Source of the DNA: Vibrio sp. YMD68
Lineage (GTDB): Bacteria > Pseudomonadota > Gammaproteobacteria > Enterobacterales > Vibrionaceae
Direction of reading: 5' to 3'
Assembly (NCBI RefSeq): GCF_029958905.1
Contig: NZ_CP124614.1
Location: forward strand, 744,001-808,000
DNA length: 64,000 bases
Position numbers and translations under genes: made by a program. The notes beneath the pieces were generated by a model. It saw only the letters and a list, made by a program, of their open reading frames with translations, was not told the DNA's origin and did not search any database. Below, in pieces: positions 38,128-48,255 of the stretch; the first letter of the stretch is position 1; each line of letters opens with the position of its first letter.

Positions 38128-39693
38128 TTATTTCCAAATAAGTTGATTTGTTCCTAAGCTTTTCGCTTCACTGAGATTGCGACTGATGCGATCAAGCACT
38201 TCTTCTGGGGTATCCGATTCTCTAAATACAGAGCTGGTGGCGGTAAGAGTGATAGAAATATTTTTATCTTTAAATTTGAAAGGTAATTTACTGATCTGCC
38301 TTTGAATGGTTTGAATCACTTTATAGCACTCGTTGTCGTCTCGTTCGGGCAATAAAAGAATAAACTCCTCACCTGCAAATCGAGCCACAGTATCGGTATC
38401 TGACACTTCTTTAGAAATAGTTCGGGCGATGATCTTCAATGCTTTATCACCAGCGACATAGCCAAAGCTATCATTGATGGCTTTAAAGTTATCAATGTCT
38501 AACAATACAATGCGTAAATTATTCTGTGTTCTAATCCAACGGCGGTACTCTAACTCCATACGATCATTAAAGGCCGTACGGTTATATATTTTGGTCAGAG
38601 GGTCGAGCAGCATTCGTTTGGCTTGATCTTCAAGTCGGCGACGGTGATCTTGGGTTAAATCAAATACCGCTTCCAATTGCTGCTTTCCATAGCTCATGCG
38701 TTCAATGAGAGCTTCTTCTCTTTGCTCTGCGTGGTTAAGCCGTTCTGTTAACGACGTCAATTGAGCGAATAAAGGGGTCATTTCTTTCTTTAGAGCGTCC
38801 AGGTCACTGGATGAATTGACCGCCGATTTTGACTTTATGACCAGTGCATCGAGTTCTTTATTGATATTTTTTCGTTGGTCAAAGTAGCTTTGGCTTTGGT
38901 CGACGCTTTGGGCGTTACTTTTTAGAGTAGAAGAGAGTGACGAGTTGACTTGCTCAAGGAATTGCTCTGACGTTTTACGCTCAAAATTTGTACCATCAAC
39001 GACCAGCTTAAGAACTTGCAGTGTGATCTCTAGTAAGGATTGCGTCGAGACACCGAGCAGCAGTTTCGCTCTGATGTCGATGAGTATGTCACCAGATTCG
39101 CCTTCAAAATCCAATTCAGTGATTAAATGTTGTAATTCTTCTGATAAACGGGCGAGCAGTTCTTTATCTGCGGCATTATTTATTTCAGATAATGCGGTGT
39201 CTGGGTTTGAGGTGATGATTTTTATCGAGCGTTCGTAGATCGCAAGCAGTTGTAGCGCATGGGTTGAATCTTTGTTTTTTTCGGATCCAGAATAACTAAG
39301 GAGATCTCTTAAATCACGCTTTATCCTAGGCGGCAGCCCAGTAATACGCAGCAGGGTTTCTCCACTGTGTTTGACTTGTGAATCTAACTGAACCGTCTTT
39401 TTTTCCATAGCCAACGTCTGTTGTTTCAGCATTCTTTCTAATACGGCAAGACGCGGTATTAGCGAGCTGATGTCTTTATGCTGCTCAAGAGACTGTCGCA
39501 ACTCACCCAGGCTCGTGCTTAGTTTTGAATTCTCTTCACCACAAGCAAAGCTGAGGGACGCAACAATACGCTTAAGAACATTTTGTTCTCGTTTAAATTT
39601 GAACGAAGAATCTCGTTGTGTCAAACGAACCTGTTCAAGTTCGCTTTTTAGCTTGATTAGCTCTAATTCTAAATCTTGTTCGAGAACGCCCAT
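38128..39693 (-). CDS. Cytoplasmic coiled-coil protein with AGEEF-type GGDEF domain
   Basis: 521 residues, no membrane helix. Long N-terminal coiled coils (1-90, 255-350), a helical domain between, and a C-terminal GGDEF domain (~350-520) starting LLDPLTKIYNRTAFNDRMELE. The signature reads RFAGEEF (Ala for the first Gly) and the inhibitory site is SDTD, not RxxD. The metal-binding DIDNFKAINDSFGY is intact, so it may still make c-di-GMP; some AGDEF proteins are active. By position beside ppnN and queF it resembles V. cholerae VC0900/CdgG (synteny inference). Confidence 0.87.
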   Translation of the reverse strand: MGVLEQDLELELIKLKSELEQVRLTQRDSSFKFKREQNVLKRIVASLSFACGEENSKLSTSLGELRQSLEQHKDISSLIPRLAVLERMLKQQTLAMEKKTVQLDSQVKHSGETLLRITGLPPRIKRDLRDLLSYSGSEKNKDSTHALQLLAIYERSIKIITSNPDTALSEINNAADKELLARLSEELQHLITELDFEGESGDILIDIRAKLLLGVSTQSLLEITLQVLKLVVDGTNFERKTSEQFLEQVNSSLSSTLKSNAQSVDQSQSYFDQRKNINKELDALVIKSKSAVNSSSDLDALKKEMTPLFAQLTSLTERLNHAEQREEALIERMSYGKQQLEAVFDLTQDHRRRLEDQAKRMLLDPLTKIYNRTAFNDRMELEYRRWIRTQNNLRIVLLDIDNFKAINDSFGYVAGDKALKIIARTISKEVSDTDTVARFAGEEFILLLPERDDNECYKVIQTIQRQISKLPFKFKDKNISITLTATSSVFRESDTPEEVLDRISRNLSEAKSLGTNQLIWK

Positions 39694-39809
39694 ACAAACT
39701 TAACTATATGTCCATGTAAAAAGATCAAAAATGATCTTATTAACTAATTAATCGATAATAACAAAATAAATAAGGACGTCACTGAATCTAATGCTTGAAC
39801 GCCCAGGTT

Positions 39810-42074
39810 TTATCCATCTTTTAATAGTTTTTTGATGCTGTCCTCATTCTTATAAGAAGAATGTACTTTTATTAGCCCTTGGTTGATTGAATGCTTGCAT
39901 GCTTTTCTTATGTTTCCAGTTGCAAGGCTAGCGGCTGGCGCATTTTCTATGGCTTTCAAATAGACCCACTGGCTTGAGTGTTCTTTCATGCTCAATGTTC
40001 GAGCAACACTGGTCGACATCAATAAAATATCAATCAGTTCTTTGTCGCTGATGGCTGTGTATGCTCGGGGTAAAAATGGGTAGTCAGCAATTCCTATTCT
40101 GACCACTCTCATCAGCGGAAGATCGGATTTAAATTCTTGAATCCAGCTTTGTATCTTATGAAATAGCTGTTCGGGATCGCTATTATCGTCATCTTGGGGT
40201 TCGATATACAAAAGATTGGCGTCTGAGAAATGGTAAATCCGAGCAGGCTCAGAGATTTTGCTCTTTAGAAACTCTCCAAATGATTCTTCAAGCTTTAAAC
40301 CGTCTTCATAACCGTGCTGTAAGTACATATTTCTTAAGAAAGGAATATCAATCAATATGAACTTTAACCGGTCGTGCAATGGTTCATGGATGAGTTCTCC
40401 CGCTGGCCATTGCTCAAATTGATGCCGATCTTTTACTGGTGTGGGCAACTTCGCACTTAACATGCGTAAATTTGGCAAGGTGGAGCGTGAGTGTGTGCAA
40501 AGCGCATCATTGAGATTAGCGTTATCTAAATTTAGTCTTTGGATTATGTACCCTCTGCGGAGTAATACAATGAAGATCAAAACACCAATAGTGAAAAGAG
40601 CCCATGAAATACGACGCAACTGAAGGTATTTCTCGTGGGTTTCTTGCAGTTCTTCTTTTTGGCCTGTTAGGTGTAAGGTTTGTTCAACGAATTCCTTCTG
40701 CTGACGAAAGGCTTCTTCATTAATCAGATTTAAAGATTGTTGTTGAATCAGGCTGAGGTCATTAAACTTTTCTAAATTCTCTAACGCCTCCTCAAATTTT
40801 TCCTTTTTCTCAAAGCCAAGATAAAGAAGCTTATGGGCGTGCATTTGAATTGTGATGTCTTTTAACGCTATACCAAGATCAAGGGCTTCATTGGCATAAG
40901 CATAAACTAAATCTGGCTCTTGCTTGTGATGAGCAAGCCCTGCATTGAGCAGCAGCGCTTCCGCTTTTAAATGAGGGAACTGCACATATTCCAGTAACTT
41001 TTCAGCTCGATTCAAATACTGTTCAGTTAATGAAAAGTTATAAAGCTGGAGGTAAGTGGCCGCCAACGACAAGCGTATATCGATGACATCTTCAATGTTA
41101 TTTATCTTTCTCTCGTGATCGATAACGTTGAAGTAGTGCACTAAAGCCAAATTGTATTTTGACTGCTGGTAGTAAATGTCGCCCATCTGTTTTAAAACTT
41201 CTGCCAGTACAACAGAGCTTTGGTAGTTGTCATAAAAATCGGCCGCTTGAGATAGGTGTTTTAAGGCCGTATCAAATACTTTTCGTTCATAAAAAAGCTG
41301 CGCAAGTAACCGATTGACCGCTGCAAGTTGACCACTTGAATTGTCTTCAATCGCTTGCCAATAGCTAATAAGTAATTGAGATAAGGCACGATTGTAGAGC
41401 TTATTATTCAAATAGTGATGGCCGACCGCAATGTGGTAATCGATATAGGTGGCTTTGGATTTAAGTGAATCGACATACGGTTTTACTTTATTAAAATACT
41501 GGTTCGCTAAATCGACGTTACCTTCGTACGATGCAATTTCAGCTTTGAGCATAAAAATACGGTAATAAATCACGCGAGCAAACTGATCCGCTTGTTTAAT
41601 GGTGCTGTATTTAAGCTGAATCTCTTCAATTGACTGGATGGCTTGTTCAGAGTTGCGCGTTTGAAGCCAAAGAAACCGAGTGTGGAGTGTTTTAACGCTC
41701 AGGTTTTGGTAATGAAGTCGGTGCTGGTTGGTAAGCTGTTCCGCTTCTTCTAAGCGCTTATTCGCAACCGATGTATTGCCCAGGTTATATTCCGCTTGAG
41801 CGAGAATCGTGAGGGCATTAACCGTACTGATTGGGGTACGGATCGTGTTGTCACTTTCATCCCGATTCATCGCCGATGGATTGTCATTTTGATCCGTAAT
41901 GAGCTTACGTTGATTCAAATAATTGGAAGTAAGTACTTTAGACTGCGCTGGTACAATACCCAGTAAATTGTTCGCCTCATTCAGTGTTGGAGAAGAATAA
42001 ATCGTGGCGTGGGTAAGTGTAGAAAACAAGCAAAGAGTGAAACAAAATAATTGCATCCAGCGCATTGGTAGCAT
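39810..42074 (-). CDS. TPR sensor protein with degenerate GGDEF-like domain
   Basis: 754 residues. Signal peptide (cleavage about THA-TI, residue ~23), periplasmic tetratricopeptide-like helices (~85-440), coiled coil, one membrane helix (~490-508), cytoplasmic C-terminal domain. That domain keeps the GGDEF outline (FILIDIPFLRNMYLQHGYEDGL for the usual DIDxFKxxND segment), but the catalytic signature is replaced by HFSDANL. It is therefore expected not to be an active cyclase; it may bind ligand or partner. Between the AGEEF-domain gene and queF, same strand. Confidence 0.82.
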   Translation of the reverse strand: MLPMRWMQLFCFTLCLFSTLTHATIYSSPTLNEANNLLGIVPAQSKVLTSNYLNQRKLITDQNDNPSAMNRDESDNTIRTPISTVNALTILAQAEYNLGNTSVANKRLEEAEQLTNQHRLHYQNLSVKTLHTRFLWLQTRNSEQAIQSIEEIQLKYSTIKQADQFARVIYYRIFMLKAEIASYEGNVDLANQYFNKVKPYVDSLKSKATYIDYHIAVGHHYLNNKLYNRALSQLLISYWQAIEDNSSGQLAAVNRLLAQLFYERKVFDTALKHLSQAADFYDNYQSSVVLAEVLKQMGDIYYQQSKYNLALVHYFNVIDHERKINNIEDVIDIRLSLAATYLQLYNFSLTEQYLNRAEKLLEYVQFPHLKAEALLLNAGLAHHKQEPDLVYAYANEALDLGIALKDITIQMHAHKLLYLGFEKKEKFEEALENLEKFNDLSLIQQQSLNLINEEAFRQQKEFVEQTLHLTGQKEELQETHEKYLQLRRISWALFTIGVLIFIVLLRRGYIIQRLNLDNANLNDALCTHSRSTLPNLRMLSAKLPTPVKDRHQFEQWPAGELIHEPLHDRLKFILIDIPFLRNMYLQHGYEDGLKLEESFGEFLKSKISEPARIYHFSDANLLYIEPQDDDNSDPEQLFHKIQSWIQEFKSDLPLMRVVRIGIADYPFLPRAYTAISDKELIDILLMSTSVARTLSMKEHSSQWVYLKAIENAPAASLATGNIRKACKHSINQGLIKVHSSYKNEDSIKKLLKDG

Positions 42075-42086
42075 TCTGGTTATTCC

Positions 42087-42932
42087 TTATTGGCGAGCCA
42101 TGCGCTGATTATGAGCGGGCTTCGAGTTTTCTGATGAACGATACGGGTTGATGTCTAAGCCACCACGACGAGTATATCGAGCGTATACCGTTAAACGCGT
42201 CGGCTGACAATATTTCATGATGTCAGTAAATATACGTTCAACACACTGCTCGTGGAACTCGTTATGTTCACGAAAAGAGACAATATAGCGTAACAGAGCT
42301 TCGCGGTTAATTTTTTGACCTTGATATTGAATTTCTACACTGCCCCAGTCGGGTTGGTTGGTAATCAAGCAATTGGACTTCAATAAGTGGCTGTGTAGTG
42401 TTTCTTCAACGATCTCATCACTGGTTGCGCCATCAAGTAACGTGGCATCAAAGTCGTAACTTTCAATCTTAATATCTTGTGCATCAATACATTCGCCCGA
42501 CATAGTGACGATAGGTTGCTGTGTATAATCGGTGACAGGGTAGATGTTTAAAGCCACGATTTCCCCAGCACAAGCAGATAAATCGTCTTGAAGTTGTTTC
42601 GACACTTGGTCCCAACTTTCAAAAGTGGTTTGGTTGTAACTGTTTAGATAGAGCTTAAAGGACTTGGATTCAATCAGATTTGCGCTGGTGGCTGGAATCG
42701 CCACTTCCCCGATAGCCACTTGGGGCAATCCATTCTCATTTAGCCAAGATAGCTCATACATGGTCCAAATATCGCAGCCTTGGAACGGAAGGCTATCACC
42801 TAGGTGCAAATCATCTCTATTTAAACTGCGAGGTACGGGCTGCAGCAAGCTGGCATCATATTGATTGGTGTATTGCGTTTTTTGGCCAAGGGTAAGACCC
42901 GCGAGCTCTTTTGCATTGGAATATTTGCTCAT
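42087..42932 (-). CDS. queF: NADPH-dependent 7-cyano-7-deazaguanine reductase
   Basis: Reduces preQ0 to preQ1 in queuosine synthesis. 281 residues, long two-domain QueF form: catalytic Cys in [19 protein letters not shown] and substrate motif [20 protein letters not shown], with [14 protein letters not shown] in the C-terminal half. Twelve bases before the TPR gene on the same strand; divergent from syd. Confidence 0.96.
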   Translation of the reverse strand: MSKYSNAKELAGLTLGQKTQYTNQYDASLLQPVPRSLNRDDLHLGDSLPFQGCDIWTMYELSWLNENGLPQVAIGEVAIPATSANLIESKSFKLYLNSYNQTTFESWDQVSKQLQDDLSACAGEIVALNIYPVTDYTQQPIVTMSGECIDAQDIKIESYDFDATLLDGATSDEIVEETLHSHLLKSNCLITNQPDWGSVEIQYQGQKINREALLRYIVSFREHNEFHEQCVERIFTDIMKYCQPTRLTVYARYTRRGGLDINPYRSSENSKPAHNQRMARQ

Positions 42933-43043
42933 ACTTTGTCTTAAATTAGATTAGAATGGCGAGAATTTTACGCAATCCCCAGTGAACTGTCATTAATCAT
43001 ATGACCTAAAGCTGGCTTTCCGACCCATATTTTGGAGACCTCA

Positions 43044-43589
43044 ATGACTTCTGATGCTTCTCAGGCTCTTTTTTCTTTTAGCCAAAGGTATTTAGACGCA
43101 TATCAATTAGCTCATCACTCACTTCCTCATAACGAAGAACTTGCTCAGCTGGTATCTCCTTGTGTTGAAAAGAAGTGGCAAGACAGTGTGTTATGGAAAG
43201 CTCATCCACGTGAGAAGAGCGCTGACTTTACCAATGTGGAAAATGGCATTGAGTTGACCATTCATGATGATATTAAAGCCTTCTATGGCAGCCAGTACAG
43301 TGCTGACATGAACGCAAAGTGGAAAGGTAACGAACTGGCATTATTGCAGGTTTGGAATGATGAAGACTTTGTACTGTTGCAAGAAAATATCCTAGGGCAT
43401 TTGGTCACGCAAAGGCGTTTAAAGCTGAAACCCACGGTGTTTATTGCTGCGACTGACGCAGAGCTTGATGTGATTTCGATATGCAATTTGTCAGGAAACG
43501 TTATTTTGGAAAGGTTGGGCACCGATAAGCGCGATGTCCTAGCGCAAAGTATTGTTGAGTTTCTTACTCACTTAGAGCCAGCGGTATAG
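43044..43589 (+). CDS. syd: SecY-interacting protein Syd
   Basis: Peripheral inner-membrane protein that associates with SecY and may monitor translocon quality. Start at ATG 43044 with GGAG upstream gives 181 residues, as in E. coli; the TTG at 43032 is rejected. Contains [24 protein letters not shown], the conserved surface segment, and [10 protein letters not shown]. Followed by a DUF2310 gene 19 bases downstream. Confidence 0.94.
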   Translation: MTSDASQALFSFSQRYLDAYQLAHHSLPHNEELAQLVSPCVEKKWQDSVLWKAHPREKSADFTNVENGIELTIHDDIKAFYGSQYSADMNAKWKGNELALLQVWNDEDFVLLQENILGHLVTQRRLKLKPTVFIAATDAELDVISICNLSGNVILERLGTDKRDVLAQSIVEFLTHLEPAV

Positions 43590-43608
43590 TCGGGTTTGGG
43601 AATAAATA

Positions 43609-44388
43609 ATGTATGTAGTTGAATTGCAATTTGAGTGCTTTGATAACACGACGGTGAGCGCCGTTGATAAAGCGATCAATGGCCTGATGGATGCGCTGAG
43701 ATACAACGGACAAGTCCTGGGTCGTGAGTTCCCTATCGTAATGGGAGAGGGCGAGTTTCTGGTTCGTGTTGTGTGTCCTGAACAAGACAGTTTGCACCCT
43801 AAGTATCATTCTGATTTTGTTAAAGTGTGCTTTAACCGCTTAACGGAAGCATGCCTACTAGCGCCCAAAATGCGTTTGCTTGGAAGAGATCTTAACTCGG
43901 AAGAAGCCGCTGAAGAAGAGACGCCGAGTTGGCAAATCCTTTACACCACCTTCGTTCATACCTGCTCACCATTAAGAAGCGGTGAAAGCTTGTTGCCTAT
44001 TCCGTTGTATCGAAATCCTGCGACGTTCAATGGCGATCATAAAGCTTTGATTAAGTGGCAAACAGAATGGCAAGCGTGTGATGAAATTCAAATGGCAGGA
44101 GCTTGCCGAGCCGAGCACGCGACGCAGTTTGAAATCTGCAGTGCTGATAGTGTGCTGTTTCGCCGTGGTTGGGATTTAAGAGGACGCATTGAGTTTTTAA
44201 CTAAAGTGCCGACTTACTACTATCAATATCGAGTTGGCGGAGAGAGCTTAGCGAAAGAGAAAGAACGCAAGTGTCCTAAGTGTGGTGGGGATTGGTTACA
44301 GGATGAAGCATTGCACGATATCTTCCACTTTAAGTGCGATGACTGCCGTATAGTGTCCAATATTTCCTGGGATCAAATTAAAGTCTAG
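43609..44388 (+). CDS. Zinc-ribbon protein, DUF2310 family
   Basis: 259 residues. C-terminal zinc ribbon with CPKCGG and, 20 residues on, CDDC, the usual four-Cys knuckle; the larger N-terminal region (MYVVELQFECFDNTT) is specific to DUF2310, a family described as possibly nucleic-acid binding. Function unknown. Apparently cotranscribed with syd. Confidence 0.85.
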   Translation: MYVVELQFECFDNTTVSAVDKAINGLMDALRYNGQVLGREFPIVMGEGEFLVRVVCPEQDSLHPKYHSDFVKVCFNRLTEACLLAPKMRLLGRDLNSEEAAEEETPSWQILYTTFVHTCSPLRSGESLLPIPLYRNPATFNGDHKALIKWQTEWQACDEIQMAGACRAEHATQFEICSADSVLFRRGWDLRGRIEFLTKVPTYYYQYRVGGESLAKEKERKCPKCGGDWLQDEALHDIFHFKCDDCRIVSNISWDQIKV

Positions 44389-44457
44389 CCGCTAATGACT
44401 TCACCGCTGGACATTCAATCCTGAACACTTGATGCAGAACACGGGATAAAGGTGTTT

Positions 44458-44504
44458 ATAGGTAAGCAATGTTTACAGATAAGCAATGTTTAGATAAGCA
44501 ATAT
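44458..44504. repeat. 17-bp tandem repeat, about 2.8 copies
   Basis: Two 17-base units ATAGGTAAGCAATGTTT and ACAGATAAGCAATGTTT, then AGATAAGCAATAT with a two-base deletion. Confidence 0.8.
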
Positions 44505-44524
44505 ACTCAGACAAGAATAAAAAA

Positions 44525-44594
44525 AGCCGATATCTACTTTATTTTATTGAAAGCGAGCTCATGGAGCATGATTTCATTGAGTAGGATATCGGCA
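44525..44594 (-). terminator. metNIQ terminator with long stem-loop
   Basis: GCCGATATC-type arms (44526-44534 and 44586-44594), with partial pairing inside, followed by a T run in the minus-strand direction; ~65 bases past metQ. Confidence 0.7.
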
Positions 44595-44660
44595 TTTTAA
44601 ATGGTTTAGCGTTGACGTTCGGTTATTTTAATAACGTCGCGACAGTGAGCTTTGGGCTGA

Positions 44661-45470
44661 TTACCAGCCTTTTACTACGCCACCTTGGAAAATTTCAGAC
44701 GCTGCGCTGTATACTTCTTCCGTTTGGTATGCTTTTACAAAGTTCTGAACGTTTTCGGCATTCAGGTTATCTTCGCGAGCAACAACAAGGTTTACGTATG
44801 GAGATTCTTTGTCTTCAACAAAAATACCGTCTTTTTGTGGTGTTAGGTTGATAGAGCTCGCGTACGTTGTGTTGATTATAGAAAGCGCTACATCATCCAG
44901 TGAACGAGGAAGTTGCGCTGCATCGAGTTCAACAATAGTGATGTTTTTAGGGTTCGTTACGATATCGCGAACGGTAGCCAGTAGACCAGCGCCTTCACGT
45001 AAAGTAATAAGACCTTGTTGTTCAAGAAGAAGCAGTGAACGACCTAGGTTTGTTGGATCGTTTGGAACCGCAATACGCGCACCATCTTCGATTTGTTCAA
45101 CAGAGTCCACTTCTTTTGAATAACCTGCAATTGGGTAAACAAAGGTGTTACCAGCAATCACAATTTTGTAGCCGCGGTCAGCAACTTGCTGATCTAGGTA
45201 TGGTTTGTGTTGGAACGCGTTAACGTCGATAGAACCATCGTCAAGTGCCGCGTTGGGTGTCACGTAATCGGTGAACGTCACTAGCTCAACATCAAGGCCG
45301 TATTGCTCTTTTGCGATTTTTGCCGCTACTTCTGCTACTTGAGCTTCTGCACCAGCCATTACACCCACTTTGATTTTGCTGCTGTCTTCTGCTTTATCAC
45401 CACAACCTGAAAGAACAAGCGCAGACGCTATCGCTGCAATGGAAAGTAGACCTTTAACGTTAAATTTCAT
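44661..45470 (-). CDS. metQ: Methionine ABC transporter substrate-binding lipoprotein
   Basis: Periplasmic D/L-methionine receptor tethered to the inner membrane. Signal peptide with lipobox VLSGCGDKAED, then the NlpA-family fold: KIKVGVMAGAEAQVAEVAAKIAKEQYGLDVELVTFTDYVTPNAALDDGSIDVNAFQHKPYLD. 269 residues. Last gene of metN-metI-metQ; separated from metI by a 135-base gap filled by a 17-bp tandem repeat. Confidence 0.96.
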   Translation of the reverse strand: MKFNVKGLLSIAAIASALVLSGCGDKAEDSSKIKVGVMAGAEAQVAEVAAKIAKEQYGLDVELVTFTDYVTPNAALDDGSIDVNAFQHKPYLDQQVADRGYKIVIAGNTFVYPIAGYSKEVDSVEQIEDGARIAVPNDPTNLGRSLLLLEQQGLITLREGAGLLATVRDIVTNPKNITIVELDAAQLPRSLDDVALSIINTTYASSINLTPQKDGIFVEDKESPYVNLVVAREDNLNAENVQNFVKAYQTEEVYSAASEIFQGGVVKGW

Positions 45471-45497
45471 GATTATTTCCTTATCAAAAAATGAATA

Positions 45498-45565
45498 GCT
45501 TCTAATTAACTATTGCTTCTAATTAATTACTGTTTCTAATTAACTACTGCTTCTAATTAACTAAT
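45498..45565. repeat. 17-bp tandem array, 4 copies, in metI-metQ gap
   Basis: Four adjacent units with consensus GCTTCTAATTAACTAYT, positions 45498, 45515, 45532, 45549. It expands the otherwise short gap inside the met operon. Confidence 0.93.
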
Positions 45566-45605
45566 TGTGTAATCCGCTTCTCAAAACAAAAAGCGTGTTG
45601 AGTTT

Positions 45606-46298
45606 TTATCTGTGATCGACTCGGCGAACAATGGTGTCGCCAATAGATTGAATGATTTGTACTAGCACGATGAGCATCACGACGGTCACCGCCATAATCA
45701 CCACATCGTAGCGGTGGAAACCATATCGAATAGCAACATCACCCAAGCCACCGCCACCTACCGTCCCTGCCATAGCGGAGTAGCTCACGAGTGTGACGAG
45801 CGTAATCGTGACAGAGTTAATGATGGTCGGTAATGCTTCTGGTAATAACACTTTGGTAATAATTTGAGTCGGTGTCGCGCCCATTGATTGAGCTGCTTCG
45901 ACAAGCCCCGTTGGTACTTCTAGAAGTGCACCTTCAATAAGACGAGCAACAAAAGGAATCGCACCAATCGTCAGTGGCACAATCGCAGCCGTAGTACCAA
46001 TAAAGGTGCCAACTAGCAGCTTTGTCACCGGGATGATGGCAACCATAAGAACCAAAAATGGCACAGAACGCCCCATATTAACGATGGCACCGAGTACGGC
46101 ATTAAATTGGGTGTTTTCTAATAAGCCGCCTTTTTTGGTGGTATGTAAAATAACGCCAAGCGGAATACCGATAGCAAAACCGACAATCCCAGCCACACCG
46201 ACCATGTAAAGAGTTTCCCATGTCGCACCCAGCAACAGGTTTCCGTTTAGGCTTAGCCAGTCACCGACGGTACTTAAAGAAAGGGTATTAAAGGACAT
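45606..46298 (-). CDS. metI: Methionine ABC transporter permease
   Basis: Inner-membrane channel subunit of the MetNIQ importer. About 230 residues, five to six helices. The ABC-permease EAA loop reads [26 protein letters not shown]. Begins inside the end of metN; ATG 46298 ([17 protein letters not shown]) with GAGG nine bases before is preferred to TTG 46304. Confidence 0.95.
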   Translation of the reverse strand: MSFNTLSLSTVGDWLSLNGNLLLGATWETLYMVGVAGIVGFAIGIPLGVILHTTKKGGLLENTQFNAVLGAIVNMGRSVPFLVLMVAIIPVTKLLVGTFIGTTAAIVPLTIGAIPFVARLIEGALLEVPTGLVEAAQSMGATPTQIITKVLLPEALPTIINSVTITLVTLVSYSAMAGTVGGGGLGDVAIRYGFHRYDVVIMAVTVVMLIVLVQIIQSIGDTIVRRVDHR

Positions 46299-47322
46299 AA
46301 CCAAGTACCTCTACTTTTACTTTGTTCTCACTTAAAAACGCAATAGCCGCATTATCATCTTCTTCGCTTCCAAACAGTTCTGCGACCATCATGCCGAACT
46401 TAACACCGCCTGCGTAATCGAGATCGGAACTTAAAATGCTCACATCAATATTGAATTGTCTCGTTATCTGCGACATCAGCGGGGCATCAACGGTCTCGCC
46501 GGTGAACTCTAAACGGACCAGTGGATAGCTTCCTTCTACGCGCGTTTTTTGTAGGCGAACTTGATAATCTTCAGGGATGCTCAGGTCGAGTGTTGAACGA
46601 ATAAACTCGTGCGCCAACTCTGTTTTAGGGTGAGCAAAAATTTCGCCAACCGTCCCTTTTTCAACCAATTCACCGTCGCCAATAATCGCAACTTGGTGAC
46701 AGATGCTTTTCACCACGTCCATTTCATGGGTGATGAGTAAGATCGTGATATTCAGCTTGCGGTTGATTTCACGCAGTAGCTCTAAAATCGATTGTGTTGT
46801 CGCAGGGTCTAGTGCACTTGTTGCTTCATCGCAGAGAAGTACTTTCGGGTCAGACGCCAGTGCTCTAGCGATAGCAACACGCTGCTTTTGTCCGCCACTT
46901 AAGTTAGCCGGGTAGGTGTCTCGCTTGTCTGCCAAGCCAACCAGTTTCAGCAATTCTGAAATCTTACTCTCAATATGCTGTTTGCTTTGCCCTGCAAGTT
47001 CGAGCGGTAAAGCGATGTTGTCAAATACCGTACGTGATGACAGTAAGTTGAAGTGTTGGAAAATCATGCCGATGTTACGGCGAGCTTCACACAGTTGTGA
47101 TTTGCTTAATAAAGTAAGGTCAACACCATCAACAATGATTGAGCCGGTAGTGGGTGCTTCCAGCATATTGACGCAGCGGATTAGGGTACTTTTCCCCGCA
47201 CCTGAAGAACCAATAACACCAAAGATGGTGCCTTGCTCAATATGAAGGTCGATATTTTTCAGGGCAACGATCTCTTTGGTGCCTTGATAAAAAACCTTAT
47301 TTACTTGATTTATCTCAATCAT
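46288..47322 (-). CDS. metN: Methionine ABC transporter ATP-binding protein
   Basis: ATPase of the MetNIQ importer. Walker [12 protein letters not shown] loop FQHFNLL, signature [15 protein letters not shown], Walker [13 protein letters not shown], switch THEMDVV. C-terminal NIL regulatory domain (~265-344), which senses methionine and inhibits transport. First gene of the operon, downstream of Met boxes. Confidence 0.97.
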   Translation of the reverse strand: MIEINQVNKVFYQGTKEIVALKNIDLHIEQGTIFGVIGSSGAGKSTLIRCVNMLEAPTTGSIIVDGVDLTLLSKSQLCEARRNIGMIFQHFNLLSSRTVFDNIALPLELAGQSKQHIESKISELLKLVGLADKRDTYPANLSGGQKQRVAIARALASDPKVLLCDEATSALDPATTQSILELLREINRKLNITILLITHEMDVVKSICHQVAIIGDGELVEKGTVGEIFAHPKTELAHEFIRSTLDLSIPEDYQVRLQKTRVEGSYPLVRLEFTGETVDAPLMSQITRQFNIDVSILSSDLDYAGGVKFGMMVAELFGSEEDDNAAIAFLSENKVKVEVLGYVL

Positions 47323-47420
47323 TTTCTTTCCTGTGCAGGGATAACAGAATAATATTTTGAACTGTATCTCATTTAGTAGAGGATGCTATGGTTTTCCCTG
47401 AATCAAGTCAATAGATATTT

Positions 47421-47444
47421 TTACGTCTAGACGTCTAAACGTTC
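47421..47444 (-). promoter_or_regulatory. MetJ operator (three tandem Met boxes)
   Basis: Three adjacent 8-mers: TTACGTCT, AGACGTCT (perfect consensus) and AAACGTTC. Located ~100 bases before metN in the metN/gmhB divergent region; predicts repression by MetJ with S-adenosylmethionine. Confidence 0.88.
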
Positions 47445-47536
47445 GTTTGCACTAGTACCAAAAGTAATTAGATAGTGATGAAAGAAATAAAGCGTGCGAT
47501 AATTCCACAATATATTGACTAAATTGAGTATGAGTT

Positions 47537-48088
47537 TTGGCTAAACCCGCAGTGTTTTTGGATCGAGATGGCGTGATCAACGTGGATCATGGTTACGTAA
47601 ATGACGAGCACGATTTTGAGTTTATTGACGGTGTTTTTGACGCGACGAAGCAGCTTCAGAAAATGGGGTATATGCTTGTACTCGTAACGAATCAATCCGG
47701 TATTGCGCGTGGCATGTTTGATGAGGAGCGTTTTCTTTCCCTAACTCAGTGGATGGATTGGAACTTTGTCGATCATGGCGTCGAATTTGATGGTTTCTAT
47801 TACTGCCCCCATCATGCTGAGCATGGCATTGCTGAATACAAACAAGATTGTGAGTGTCGCAAGCCTAAACCCGGTATGTTTATTTCTGCACGTAACGATC
47901 TGGATATTGATATGGCAAACTCAATCATGGTTGGCGATAAAGCCGAAGACATGATGGCTGCTGAGGCGGCGGGCATAGAAACGAAGATTCTGGTGCGTAC
48001 GGGTAAACCCGTCACCGAACAAGGCGAAACGTTAGCCACGACCGTACTTAACAGCATTAAAGATGTACCGGCTTACTTAGCTAGTTAG
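47537..48088 (+). CDS. gmhB: D-glycero-beta-D-manno-heptose 1,7-bisphosphate 7-phosphatase
   Basis: Dephosphorylates heptose 1,7-bisphosphate for LPS inner-core ADP-heptose synthesis. HAD-family: [17 protein letters not shown] (nucleophile Asp), [10 protein letters not shown], the zinc site CPHH...[10 protein letters not shown], and MVGDKAEDM. The start must be TTG 47537: a stop codon lies two codons upstream in frame, and no ATG gives the family N terminus [12 protein letters not shown]. The TTG start suggests modest expression. 183 residues. Confidence 0.96.
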   Translation: MAKPAVFLDRDGVINVDHGYVNDEHDFEFIDGVFDATKQLQKMGYMLVLVTNQSGIARGMFDEERFLSLTQWMDWNFVDHGVEFDGFYYCPHHAEHGIAEYKQDCECRKPKPGMFISARNDLDIDMANSIMVGDKAEDMMAAEAAGIETKILVRTGKPVTEQGETLATTVLNSIKDVPAYLAS

Positions 48089-48102
48089 TACTTACTTAAA
48101 TA

Positions 48103-48146
48103 GCTATTTATCTATTTATCTATTTATCTATTTAGCTGTTTATCTA
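48103..48146. repeat. 8-bp tandem repeat downstream of gmhB
   Basis: About five copies of CTATTTAT with variants, in the gap between gmhB and the MliC-like gene. Confidence 0.8.
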
Positions 48147-48255
48147 TATTAGGAATTTGGCTATTTAGGCATTGGGCCATTTAGTTATGTCGTATTAGCT
48201 GTGCCATACTTTGCTGATTACCTGATGAGTATTATTATTGAATTTAGGGGGGACC

